64,000 bases of DNA, taken from the NCBI GenBank assembly GCA_000196815.1, contig FP929003.1, positions 3,309,501 through 3,373,500 on the forward strand. Direction: 5' to 3'. This DNA is from Nitrospira defluvii (lineage in GTDB: Bacteria > Nitrospirota > Nitrospiria > Nitrospirales > Nitrospiraceae). Each line of letters starts with the position of its first letter. The first letter of the stretch is position 1. Under the pieces are notes generated by a model. The model ran no database searches. It worked only from the letters and a program-made list of their open reading frames with translations, and was not told where the DNA came from. The position numbers and the translations under genes were made by a program. This document shows, in pieces, positions 35,418 through 43,606 of the stretch.

Positions 35418-35741
35418 CTAGGCGGGTTTGGCAAGTTTGCGCCAGACATCGGTCAGTTGGCGCTGCACAGGCACTCGAATCTTTGTGAACGAGAGACCGA
35501 ATTCGTTCGGCCGACACCAGCGCACGGTGGCCCCATCGATGAGAATGGGGTTGGCGCTATCCCCAGGGAAAATGCACAGTTCCACCTCGGCACCGACCAG
35601 AACCTGCACCGGGCTGAGAATTCGACAGCCGCCTGGAGACAGGTCGGTCAGATCCCCGTCTCCGGCCAGCATCTTCCCTTTCATCGAAAAATGGCTACGA
35701 AACTGAACGTGAACCCGTTCATGTTTGCGTTGATTCTTCAT
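35418..35741 (-). CDS. PilZ-domain protein
   Basis: A single-domain cytoplasmic protein of 107 residues. It has the two parts of the cyclic-di-GMP binding signature: an Arg-rich RKHERV at residues 4-9 and a D/NxSxxG-type motif DLSPGGC near 33-39. Stand-alone PilZ proteins act as c-di-GMP receptors controlling motility, polysaccharide export or other outputs. The target cannot be read from the neighbourhood: trpS converges on it and the secreted DUF151 gene follows at 163 bp. Confidence 0.88.
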   Translation of the reverse strand: MKNQRKHERVHVQFRSHFSMKGKMLAGDGDLTDLSPGGCRILSPVQVLVGAEVELCIFPGDSANPILIDGATVRWCRPNEFGLSFTKIRVPVQRQLTDVWRKLAKPA

Positions 35742-35904
35742 GTTGAATTCGGCCTCCGTGCCCGTCGAGCAACGGGCTGCGTCGCATCACCCGTAACGAT
35801 AGGCCAGAACCCGTTAAAAGGCCAGCACTGCCTGTTTCTTGGCAAAAGGGGCCCTACGAAGAGCGGGGCGAACTCCGCACATCGGACAGGCAGGGTTCGC
35901 GACA

Positions 35905-36420
35905 CTATAAGGCTTCAGGCTTGGGTTCCCCTATCGACGTGCCGACCGCATCCAACATGTCGCGGCCCACGAGAATGGGCGCCTGGAAGTGAATCGCCAA
36001 GGCAATGGAATCTGAGGACCGGCTGTCGAAGACTTTTTCCTGTCCCTGAAACGCCACGGTCAAACTGCCGTAATACGTTCCCGCTTTGAGCGTAATTACA
36101 GTCCGGACCACACGACCGCCGAGCGACTCGAGAATGGTATGCATCAGGTCGTGGGAAAGCGGGCGGGGCAATTTCTCACCGGTCAAGGCGGCCTGGATGG
36201 AGGCGGCAACCGTGTGATCGACAAAGATGGGGATGCTCTTCCCGTCCGCCGAGAGCAGGACCACGGGGCCATGGTCGGAGAGCCTGACACGCACATCGCT
36301 GATAGTCACAGTGGAAGAACCGCCGGCCTCGCCGGCACCGGCTCGGGGAGCTGAAACGGGCAGCGCCAATACCAGTGAGAGGAGTGGACACACCAACCAG
36401 CACCGTGTCATGGCACTCAT
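35905..36420 (-). CDS. Exported DUF151 (bifunctional nuclease-like) protein
   Basis: A 171-residue protein whose central and C-terminal part matches the DUF151/BFN family: IPIFVDHTVAASIQAAL, PRPLSHDLMHTILESLGGRV, and DSRSSDSIALAIHFQAPILV. The family is described as a bifunctional nuclease domain and is usually cytoplasmic. Here a clear Sec-type signal peptide (residues 1-29, hydrophobic core then Ala-rich cleavage region) precedes it, so the protein should be exported. ATG 36420 follows GGAGGGA. A nuclease role in the periplasm is therefore uncertain. Confidence 0.85.
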   Translation of the reverse strand: MSAMTRCWLVCPLLSLVLALPVSAPRAGAGEAGGSSTVTISDVRVRLSDHGPVVLLSADGKSIPIFVDHTVAASIQAALTGEKLPRPLSHDLMHTILESLGGRVVRTVITLKAGTYYGSLTVAFQGQEKVFDSRSSDSIALAIHFQAPILVGRDMLDAVGTSIGEPKPEAL

Positions 36421-36545
36421 GGTTCCCTCCTGTGGTTCACATGGGAGCCGCTATGAGCCCCCGCTGCTAACAAACTGTTGGAACCTCAACTGTTGCGTCA
36501 TACATAGCGGGCAGCTCACATGCCATGGCGACGTCAGAATCGTCC

Positions 36546-36671
36546 GCAGGATACGCAAAAAGGCCGGCCGGCAAGGCCTGAGCGAATGAAGAGGCGAATC
36601 GTACTCTGCGCCGTACGGTGAGCCTCTGAATGAAGCGAGAACGCCGCTGGTGGGATTTTTCCGCATCCTGC
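36546..36671 (+). repeat. Dispersed palindromic element, copy 2
   Basis: A 126-bp element with ends GCAGGATACG (from 36546) and CGCATCCTGC (to 36671), inverted with one mismatch and extended inward by imperfect pairing including AAAAAGG and GATTTTT blocks. Over the right-hand 57 bp it agrees with copy 1 at about 43 positions by hand count, without gaps. It fills half of the gap between the DUF151 and hydrolase genes and touches the stop codon of the hydrolase. Confidence 0.8.
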
Positions 36672-37300
36672 TACACTCGCACAAATGAATTGGTCTCCCG
36701 CTCCCTGCCGATCTCCGTCTCGGGTCCGTGTCCGGTCACCACGGCGGTCTGTTCATCGAGTGTGTACAGTCGTTCCCGGATCGATTGTTCGATGGCGTCG
36801 AAATCGCCACCCCACAAATCGGTGCGACCGATGCCGCCGCGAAACAAGGTATCCCCCGCCAGCACCACCTTCGCGGCAGGAAAGTGAAAACACATGGAGC
36901 CCGGCGTATGCCCCGGGGTGTGCAACGCGATCCCTTCCAACTCGCCGATCGCCAACCGCTCTTCATCCTTCAACCAATAATCCGGCGGCGGCGCGGGGAC
37001 ATAGGGCACACCGAACATGCGGCACTGCATCTCCAGAATGTCCCAGAGAGGAAAATCATCGGGATGCAGGCAGAGCGCCGCGCCTGTGGCCTGCTTCATC
37101 GCTCCCGATGCGAGAAAGTGATCGAAATGCGCATGCGTGTGCACAATGCTCACCACCGTCAACCCCATCGCACGGACTTCCTGCAGAATGCGCTCCGGCG
37201 CCCCGCCCGGATCGACCACAATCGCCTGTTTGGTGATCGGGTCTCCGATGATCGAACAGTTACAACCGAGTGGTGGAACGGAAAAGGTTTTGCGAATCAT
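36671..37300 (-). CDS. Metallo-beta-lactamase-fold hydrolase, glyoxalase II-like
   Basis: A 209-residue enzyme of the glyoxalase II/YcbL group. The zinc motif HAHFDH (H56, H58, D60, H61) is followed by HTPGHTPGS with the next metal His, LAGDTLFRGGIGRTDL with the bridging Asp, and a terminal GHGPETEIG. Such proteins hydrolyse glutathione or other thioesters, or act as persulfide dioxygenases; the LAGDTLF form favours glyoxalase II-like hydrolysis. The ATG at 37300 is selected because GAGGAG lies five bases upstream; a GTG two codons earlier is possible. Confidence 0.9.
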   Translation of the reverse strand: MIRKTFSVPPLGCNCSIIGDPITKQAIVVDPGGAPERILQEVRAMGLTVVSIVHTHAHFDHFLASGAMKQATGAALCLHPDDFPLWDILEMQCRMFGVPYVPAPPPDYWLKDEERLAIGELEGIALHTPGHTPGSMCFHFPAAKVVLAGDTLFRGGIGRTDLWGGDFDAIEQSIRERLYTLDEQTAVVTGHGPETEIGRERETNSFVRV

Positions 37301-37348
37301 GCACACTCCTCAATGAACCAAACGAGTACTACGACACACCAACCCCTG

Positions 37349-38020
37349 CTATCGGCGACCTGACGGATTCTGTTCCGGCTGCGCAACCCACAACACTTCG
37401 GTATCGTAAATCTCCCAACGCCCCTGTCGGCGCACGAACCAGAACAAGAATCCGGCACCGGTCGCATTGGGGCGCTGATTCGCGACATAGAGCAGAGCCT
37501 GGTCGCCTCGCAAGGTCAGTCCCACACGGGAGAAGGCCAGCCGGTCGAGAATTTCGAGAGCATCCCCCTCACCCTCCTCCTCAACCGGCCAGGCAACGGG
37601 AAGAACCGGCACCGCAGCTTCCGTGTCCGGGACGCCCTCACCGGAGACGAACCGGTAACGCACACCGAAGGTAAAACGGGCATCCAATCGAGCGGGTCGC
37701 TGTGCCTTGGCCACGAAATCCCGAATGAGATCCTTGGGCAGGCGACCGTCAAAAAATTCCTGTTCGGCAAACCAGGCCGCCGTCGGCAACTGCGGCTCCT
37801 CCGGGTGCAGGCGGATCGCCGTCATACGCTCGATGATCACCAGCCTGGTGCGGGAGGTCAGAAACTTCGCCTCGACGGCGAGGTCATAGAACGGATACTC
37901 CTCTGCCGGTACAGACTGCGGCTGCTCCGGCTCCGGTGTGGTGGCGGGAAAAACGATCGCCGTCTCCGGCCGCAGCAGCACCAGACCAATGAATAGAATG
38001 ACCTTGCACCAGCACGCCAT
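37349..38020 (-). CDS. Exported protein of unknown function
   Basis: A 223-residue protein with an N-terminal hydrophobic segment that could be a signal peptide (residues 5-22), followed by a Pro/Glu-rich stretch and a soluble domain. I recognise no family. Recognisable stretches include LVIIERMTAIRLHPEEPQ and RQGRWEIYDTEVLWVAQ. The frame opens at 38086, but a promoter-like sequence (38027-38056) lies within that upstream part. The ATG at 38020 is therefore the better start and would begin at or next to the 5' end of the mRNA. The divergent neighbour encodes a coiled-coil lipoprotein. Confidence 0.65.
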   Translation of the reverse strand: MACWCKVILFIGLVLLRPETAIVFPATTPEPEQPQSVPAEEYPFYDLAVEAKFLTSRTRLVIIERMTAIRLHPEEPQLPTAAWFAEQEFFDGRLPKDLIRDFVAKAQRPARLDARFTFGVRYRFVSGEGVPDTEAAVPVLPVAWPVEEEGEGDALEILDRLAFSRVGLTLRGDQALLYVANQRPNATGAGFLFWFVRRQGRWEIYDTEVLWVAQPEQNPSGRR

Positions 38021-38026
38021 GATCAC

Positions 38027-38056
38027 AGAATAGCCGCTTGTTTCGTGACGGGTCAA
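38027..38056 (-). promoter_or_regulatory. Promoter predicted to give a leaderless mRNA
   Basis: On the minus strand, -35 TTGACC (38051-38056) and -10 TATTCT (38027-38032) are 18 bp apart. The -10 ends seven bases before the ATG at 38020, so initiation is expected at the start codon itself. No Shine-Dalgarno is visible. Confidence 0.45.
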
Positions 38057-38130
38057 ACCGGCGGGAACATGAATGAAGATGGACAAGGGGGGCCAAACTC
38101 TGGTATTGGTCTGAAGGTCTGACCCAAACT

Positions 38131-38886
38131 ATGATCAAGCCTCCCCAGCGATCGCTCGCACCTTTCTTCAGCCTCGCAGTGTTATCGTGGTGTGTCGGAT
38201 GCGCACCCGATGAGTCTCCGTTTCGCCAGGAAAACGAAAACCTCCGCAAGCAACTGGCGAAGCAGGAGTCGGTCTTGAATTCACTGCAGGACGGCAACAA
38301 GGTCATGCAGCAGCAGATCGATCTGCTGAACCAGGAATTGCGTGACGCCAAGAAACAGGCGGAGCATGCTCAAGCCGAGGCGAAGGCGCTGCAGACGGAA
38401 GCCAAGGCGCTCGGGACGAAACTGGACTCCCAACTGGCCGAGTCGAAAAAACTGTCGGGAGAGATTCAGCGAACGGCCGCGAAGGCGGCCCAGGCCACGG
38501 ACAACATCCGCGTCGAAGAGAAGGGAGCACAAATCGAGGACCTCCCACGCCCGCTCTCCGCAGTCGGAAAAGCCGCCGAGGAGGCCTTGGCGCGCAATGG
38601 CTATCGCGTGAAAGTCAGCGTCAAGACCGACCAGAAAACGATCTACGTCACCGAACGCAAAGTCACCACCCCGACCTCGCTGGAAACCTCAGGCTCGCGC
38701 AATCAGTATGTGGTGTCGCTCCAAGCCATGCCCTCCAACGTCACCCGCCTGAGCGTGAAAGCCGACTTTGAACGGCTGGCGCAGGGCGGTCGCATCCTGG
38801 CGGTGGATGCGGAGGAAACCGCAGAGATCGAACGCCGGCTCATTGCCGAAATCGGAAAAGCCGTCGCCTCGCCGAGTAAACTGTAA
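38131..38886 (+). CDS. Coiled-coil lipoprotein of unknown function
   Basis: A 251-residue lipoprotein. The signal ends in WCVGC with C24 as the lipid site, then a long charged coiled coil (about residues 30-125) with heptad-like Gln, Leu and Lys, then a mixed alpha/beta domain of about 115 residues. The domain includes GYRVKVSVKTDQKTIYVTERK, and I recognise no family. The stop overlaps the ATG of the next gene (TAATG), so it forms a two-gene operon with an exported SUMF1-domain protein. A weak GAAGG lies 13 bases upstream of ATG 38131. Confidence 0.78.
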   Translation: MIKPPQRSLAPFFSLAVLSWCVGCAPDESPFRQENENLRKQLAKQESVLNSLQDGNKVMQQQIDLLNQELRDAKKQAEHAQAEAKALQTEAKALGTKLDSQLAESKKLSGEIQRTAAKAAQATDNIRVEEKGAQIEDLPRPLSAVGKAAEEALARNGYRVKVSVKTDQKTIYVTERKVTTPTSLETSGSRNQYVVSLQAMPSNVTRLSVKADFERLAQGGRILAVDAEETAEIERRLIAEIGKAVASPSKL

Positions 38887-39830
38887 TGTCTGCCCGTTCT
38901 GTCGTATCGGGAATGGCCTCCATTCCTCGCCGCATAAGCCTCGCAATCCTCTTCCTCGCCTCAGTCTGCTTTCACCCGGACCTCACGCTCGCGGCCCGCG
39001 CCCCCAGTCCGCCGCCTTCCGCCGAACTGGGCAAACACCTGACATCCATCGCCAAACTCACGGCCGGTTCGCCGACAATCCACATTCCCGAAGGGCCGTT
39101 TCTGCTGGGCAGCGTCCGGGTGGATGACGATCCCTATGGGATGGGCACGCAGTTCGACGATACGGAACTCCCGCAGCACCGCGTCTGGATGGACGCCTAC
39201 GAAATCGACCGCGACGAAATCAGCCTCGGCGAATATCTCTCCTATCTGTATGCACACAAGCTCCACCCGTCGAAAGATCTGCAGCATCTCATCTGGCACG
39301 TGATCACGGTACATTCCGTCACCGATGAGACGCTCGCCCAGTGGCCCGCGTTATACGTGACCTGGAAAGAAGCCGATAGCCTCTGCCGATCACTGGGCAA
39401 ACGCCTGCCGACCGAAGCGGAATGGGAAAAAGCCGCGCGCGGGCCGGACGGAAATCGCTTCCCCTGGGGGGACACCCTTCCCGACAGCTCACTCGCCATG
39501 TTCGGGCAACATCATGTGCATGAAATTCCGATCCTCGCGCCGGTGAGCAGCGGTGAGGCAGGGAAAAGTTACTATGGCGTTCACCACATGGCGGGCAATG
39601 TCGCCGAATGGGTCAACGACTGGTTCGGCTTCGACTATTACGCTTACATGCCGGAACGAAATCCACCCGGACCGACCAGCGGCCGCTATAAGAGCCTGCG
39701 CGGCGGATCGTGGAAGAGCAACCCGATCATGCTCAGGACCGCTACCCGCAGCGGTGCGCCGGCCGATCAGCGCTCCGCCACCGTCGGCTTTCGCTGCGCC
39801 AAATCGGTGGCCCCTTCCACCGCACGGTAA
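38886..39830 (+). CDS. Exported SUMF1/FGE-fold protein
   Basis: A 314-residue protein with a signal peptide (about residues 1-36) and a formylglycine-generating-enzyme-type domain. Motifs seen are IHIPEGPFLLGS, DTELPQHRVWMDAYEIDRDEIS, GKRLPTEAEWEKAARGPDGNRFPWGD, HHMAGNVAEWVNDWF, KSLRGGSWKSN and GFRCAKS. The Cys pair used by true FGE in the segment between RGGSW and GFR is absent (RTATRSGAPADQRSATV). It is therefore probably a structural or ligand-binding member of the fold. It overlaps the upstream lipoprotein gene by one base. Confidence 0.87.
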   Translation: MSARSVVSGMASIPRRISLAILFLASVCFHPDLTLAARAPSPPPSAELGKHLTSIAKLTAGSPTIHIPEGPFLLGSVRVDDDPYGMGTQFDDTELPQHRVWMDAYEIDRDEISLGEYLSYLYAHKLHPSKDLQHLIWHVITVHSVTDETLAQWPALYVTWKEADSLCRSLGKRLPTEAEWEKAARGPDGNRFPWGDTLPDSSLAMFGQHHVHEIPILAPVSSGEAGKSYYGVHHMAGNVAEWVNDWFGFDYYAYMPERNPPGPTSGRYKSLRGGSWKSNPIMLRTATRSGAPADQRSATVGFRCAKSVAPSTAR

Positions 39831-40972
39831 TAGGCCACGCCTCCCGAAAACTTTCTGGACAGGCACAAGTCCGCCACAGCCAGGCACTCCAGCCCGAACG
39901 GCAGGTACCCGGCATACCCGAGCAGCGGCATCTCGAACAGTTTGAACCCTTGCACAAACGGCACCGCATATTCCCAGCGGGCCAGGCTGTAGAAGTTCCA
40001 CATCTCCCAGAAGCATCCGCAGATCAGTGCCGCAAGCGCCGCTGTGGAAAGAGTTCGCCAATCGCCGTACACCGTTTCGCTGAAAATCGTCGGCTCATCA
40101 CGAATCAATTGCAGCGACGTGATCAGCAGCAACGGCGCCACCCACACCAGTGAAAAGAGATAATCAGGCCACAAACCGAGGCCGACCAGACCGATGGCCG
40201 AACTGATCAAGAGCACCCATCCCCAGGTCATACGGTTCTTGAATTCGATCGTCACAAACCGATCCAGCCCGGCAGAGCATCGAGGCGAAGCGGTCAAGCA
40301 TTCTGCCGTACCAAGCACCGTGGGCAGCACCGTCGCAAACGGCAACGTCGCACGCACCAGATATTCCCATTCGGTCAACTCTCCTCCACCGGCGTAGTGC
40401 CAGTTCTGAACGAAGCGATTCAGATATTCGAAGAACCACCAGAAGGCGGCGCTGAGCGGAAAGAGCGACAGAAAATAGCGCGGACGATGCAACAGCATGC
40501 AATGGCCGGTGCGGCGACACGTCATCCCGTTCACCAGCACGATGTAACCCAACCAGAGCGGAGCGAAGGTATGGGCCTGCAGCGGGTGCATCCACTCGAA
40601 GCGCGTCCAGGCCAGGAACCACCAGCCCATTGTCCAGAACAGCGCAAGCCAGCCCCACCAGGGAAAACGGCCCAGGGACGCGCAGCGCTCGCGAAGCGCA
40701 AGACGTGCAGCGTGGTTCGGATCAGCCGTTGAGCCTGCAGCAAGCGACGAAGCTCGACGCATGCACATGACAAACGGCGCAAGCATTCCGGCGATCACCA
40801 CTGCCAGCCCTATGAAGACCGGCCAGGAAAAAGGCTCGTGGGCAACGACCTGCGTCGTCGGTGGAAATTCGAGATACGCCGCAACGGGCTTACCCGCAAG
40901 CCAGACACCGAGCAGCGGCAATCCCGCACCGAGTGCCAAGGCCCATGAGAGGATGACCCAACGGGATCTCAC
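39767..40972 (-). CDS. Polytopic membrane protein of unknown function
   Basis: A protein of about 401 residues with nine or ten hydrophobic segments, rich in Trp and Phe (for example SAAFWWFFEYLNRFVQNW and CGCFWEMWNFYSLARWEY). I do not recognise it. The frame is open to 41062; the GTG at 40972 has AGAGG seven bases upstream and starts just before the first membrane span, so I prefer it over ATG 41017. Its 3' end overlaps the tail of the convergent SUMF1 gene by 64 bp, which is long for two real genes but both reading frames look genuine. Confidence 0.72.
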   Translation of the reverse strand: MRSRWVILSWALALGAGLPLLGVWLAGKPVAAYLEFPPTTQVVAHEPFSWPVFIGLAVVIAGMLAPFVMCMRRASSLAAGSTADPNHAARLALRERCASLGRFPWWGWLALFWTMGWWFLAWTRFEWMHPLQAHTFAPLWLGYIVLVNGMTCRRTGHCMLLHRPRYFLSLFPLSAAFWWFFEYLNRFVQNWHYAGGGELTEWEYLVRATLPFATVLPTVLGTAECLTASPRCSAGLDRFVTIEFKNRMTWGWVLLISSAIGLVGLGLWPDYLFSLVWVAPLLLITSLQLIRDEPTIFSETVYGDWRTLSTAALAALICGCFWEMWNFYSLARWEYAVPFVQGFKLFEMPLLGYAGYLPFGLECLAVADLCLSRKFSGGVAYYRAVEGATDLAQRKPTVAER

Positions 40973-41138
40973 CTGATCGCCTCTTCTCTGCCTGTGAGCG
41001 ACGACCATTTCTACCATGACCGCACCATGAAGCAACCTACCATCACTGTATAGATCTGACACAACGCGGACGGACCGAATGATTCAACCTTCGCCTTCAG
41101 AGAGAGCTGTGGTAGGTTGAGCAGCAGGGAGAACATCC

Positions 41139-41780
41139 ATGCCTCGATCGATCGCTCTCATGCCGGCCATGATCATGGTCTTCATCGCCGGCCTTCTACT
41201 CACACCGCCTCTTTCGCAGAGCCAGGGCGGAGGTGGCCAGGTGACCGTCACGCCGACTGCCGACAAGGTCATTGCCTGGTCTGCGGCCGGCGGCGGCATC
41301 GAGGAATCGCTGCAACCGGGCGAGTCCGTGATCACCTCCGGGGCGCGGGGTCATACAGGCTTCGTCCAGACCTCGACCAGGCTGTTAGGATTTTCTGCCG
41401 GCCTGCGGCAATGGCGTGAAGTGTCGCTGGGAGTCGAAGAGCGGATCGGACGGCACCAACTGCTGCCGTTTCTGATTCTCGCCCACAGCAATCAACAGGT
41501 GTATGGATTTCAAGAAACGCGGGGGCACTGGACGGCGCTATCGCTGGGGCCAAATGAGAAAGTCGTCCAGCTACGGGGGCACGGGCACGTGGCCGTCGCC
41601 ATCACCAACGAACGCGCGCTGGGATTTTCGACCTACACCGGCGGCTTCTTCACCATCGCCTGGACGCCTGAAGAACGGGTCCTGTCGGTCGACGGCAGTC
41701 AGAACGGCATGGTCGTCCGCACTTCGTCTCGCACCGTCATCTTCAAGTCACAATCCACCGGATGGACCGAGGCACGGTAG
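41139..41780 (+). CDS. Secreted protein with five tandem ~39-residue repeats
   Basis: A 213-residue protein with a signal peptide (residues 1-28). The mature part is built from four complete repeats and one partial repeat of about 39 residues. Each repeat opens with a strand of the form RxLGF or KVIAW, followed after about ten residues by W and then SLGPxExV, ending in a hydrophobic strand and T/S. The units are LLGFSAGLRQW, VYGFQETRGHW, ALGFSTYTGGF and VIFKSQSTGW. This is the pattern of a small beta-propeller-like or beta-solenoid fold. No enzyme motif is seen. AGGGAG precedes ATG 41139. Confidence 0.75.
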   Translation: MPRSIALMPAMIMVFIAGLLLTPPLSQSQGGGGQVTVTPTADKVIAWSAAGGGIEESLQPGESVITSGARGHTGFVQTSTRLLGFSAGLRQWREVSLGVEERIGRHQLLPFLILAHSNQQVYGFQETRGHWTALSLGPNEKVVQLRGHGHVAVAITNERALGFSTYTGGFFTIAWTPEERVLSVDGSQNGMVVRTSSRTVIFKSQSTGWTEAR

Positions 41781-41807
41781 CGGTCGCTGCGCGCCCCGGT
41801 TGCCAGG

Positions 41808-42245
41808 TTACATCCGCCCTTCGTCCAGCTCAATCGCATCGACCCAGGTAGTGGCCGGAGGCAGCGCCGTTACCGGTACGCCACGCTTCGTGGCGATGTC
41901 CTGCAAACGACCCTGATACCGCTGCTTCGCCGCATCGTCCTTCGGACCTCCGGTGAGAATGCCCTTCGACCACTCGGCGATCTCTTGATCGGAATGTGTG
42001 CGACCGTTGGTTTTAACCCAGGCCAATAAAGACTCATCGCTTCCACCCGCCAGCACCTGCTGCTCGAAGACCTTCGGATCGATCTGCAGAAAGTCGATTA
42101 GGTACTTATCGAACCCAACGGTGATGTAGTTGTAGTCCTGAATCTTGCCTGCATGCCGCAAGCGAACCTTGTCGATAAACCGCCCCAGGTGGGCGATGCC
42201 TCCCAGGAGCACTTTGGGGCTGCGGGGATACTGTTGCTTTGTCAT
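41808..42245 (-). CDS. DUF5069 family protein
   Basis: A 145-residue soluble protein. It matches the DUF5069 pattern: PRSPKVLLGGIAHLGRFIDKVRLRHAGKI, YNYITVGFDKYLIDFLQIDPKVF, SDESLLAWVKTNG, and a C-terminal SKGILTGGP. The family is found in diverse bacteria and has no assigned function. The gene stands alone at the edge of the low-GC accessory stretch, and its ATG at 42245 is preceded by AAAGG. Confidence 0.82.
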   Translation of the reverse strand: MTKQQYPRSPKVLLGGIAHLGRFIDKVRLRHAGKIQDYNYITVGFDKYLIDFLQIDPKVFEQQVLAGGSDESLLAWVKTNGRTHSDQEIAEWSKGILTGGPKDDAAKQRYQGRLQDIATKRGVPVTALPPATTWVDAIELDEGRM

Positions 42246-42499
42246 GCCTTACACCTTTCTTTAAACAGAAATGATAGATAGCTGGATTTATGAGGGGAAA
42301 TCCGACGGATCATGAAATCTAGGCTGCTTAGGCGCTTAGAGCCAATCGTACATTACTCGCTGATACGCATCTGCAGATATAACCTTGTAGTGCGTTGATA
42401 GACGATAGCCCTCGCTGAGATAATTGGCGGAGCTAAAAACTTAAACTGCAGCATTCACCCTCAAGTCTTAAAGATAACCCACAGCAGAGGCCCAGGTGA

Positions 42500-43606
42500 T
42501 TAAGAAAACCTCTTTGGCTCTACAGCCACAGCCGAAGGTCCATTTCGTCCTGCAACCAGCATCCTATTGAGATATTTGCAGTATGACATAACTGATTCAA
42601 AAGCTACCCTTGCGTGACTTTGATCTACATCATGTCGACCACGATGAACGATCTCATTTCTCAGAATGTAAGCATTCTTATGCCAGGCGTGGAACTCCTG
42701 GCATTCCTTAACAGATTGGCCTGCTAGGCATCGAGCATAATGTCCCAATAATTCTCTCCGCAGGTCTCCATCCGTAATAGACGTATCGACATCCTGAGAC
42801 TCACCACGGACAGAGAGAAGAGTTCTCAAATTACGCAGTTTGCATTCTTGGATAAGTCTAGACTGAGCATACACTTCAAAGGCGGACTGTGCGACGACCA
42901 CAGATAGACGGTGATCTCCATGAACTTTCGAGAGTTCCTTCGCTTCGAGAAGAAACTGTTGATATAGTTCAGGTTCGGAACCTTGTCTTAGATAATTCCC
43001 AAATTCAGTCAACTTGGCTTCAGTAAGGATTCCTTTTACCGCTCCACTCGTGCTTGGCAAATCCCATTGAAAGAGCCGATTAACTGTTGCTAGCTTTGCG
43101 TCTATCTCGTTTAGGGAAAATGAATATTCAGTACCTGCTCGCAATTCGACTATCGGCGAGTCGGACTCATTAGGAACTCTTACATCGACTTGATTTGCAA
43201 CCAATCTGTACATGCGAACGAACCTTTGCGCAATGGAGATGGCTTGCTCCCGAATCTTAGATTGGTCAGGCTGTTCCGGCGGAAAAGTCTCCCCCAAGTA
43301 CTCGAAAGTCACATCCAGTCTTGTAAACCCAACACTGTCCACCACCTCCTCTAGAAAAAGGTCATCATCATTGTTGATGCAGACCATTCGGCTGACCACG
43401 TCCTGAGGTTTTATAATAGAACGTAACCACTCTCGCCGATGTTCAGGCTTCCGGTCTTTTTGGTCCCTCAGTATTAACTGACGATCGGCCTTGGCCGACC
43501 AAACGCGCACGAAAGCACCGTTCCCATCTGTCCTCATCCAAAAAGCCGCTTCAGGCACCCCTAACCTAAAAGGAAACACATAGCGAACTTGGGCTAAGTA
43601 CTTCAT
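42500..43606 (-). CDS. HEPN-type protein of unknown function
   Basis: A 368-residue soluble protein with no signal or membrane span. The C-terminal portion (about 220-345) looks helical and contains a LRNEIVHRG motif in which R316 and H321 form the R-x4-H element of HEPN ribonuclease-like domains, within a RN-x3-H context typical of ApeA/RiboL-PSP-like HEPN proteins. The N-terminal half is unassigned. Codon usage and base composition are more AT-rich than the flanks. ATG 43606 follows GAGGA by six bases. HEPN proteins of this type often act in toxin-antitoxin or phage defence; that role is inference. Confidence 0.7.
   Translation of the reverse strand: MKYLAQVRYVFPFRLGVPEAAFWMRTDGNGAFVRVWSAKADRQLILRDQKDRKPEHRREWLRSIIKPQDVVSRMVCINNDDDLFLEEVVDSVGFTRLDVTFEYLGETFPPEQPDQSKIREQAISIAQRFVRMYRLVANQVDVRVPNESDSPIVELRAGTEYSFSLNEIDAKLATVNRLFQWDLPSTSGAVKGILTEAKLTEFGNYLRQGSEPELYQQFLLEAKELSKVHGDHRLSVVVAQSAFEVYAQSRLIQECKLRNLRTLLSVRGESQDVDTSITDGDLRRELLGHYARCLAGQSVKECQEFHAWHKNAYILRNEIVHRGRHDVDQSHARVAFESVMSYCKYLNRMLVAGRNGPSAVAVEPKRFS

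Noticed and set aside
42250-42499. Small hairpin GGATTT/AAATCC and flanking AT-rich DNA as a terminator or RNA gene
   Set aside because: The stem is only six base pairs, there is no T-run, and nothing else in the 250 bp supports an RNA.
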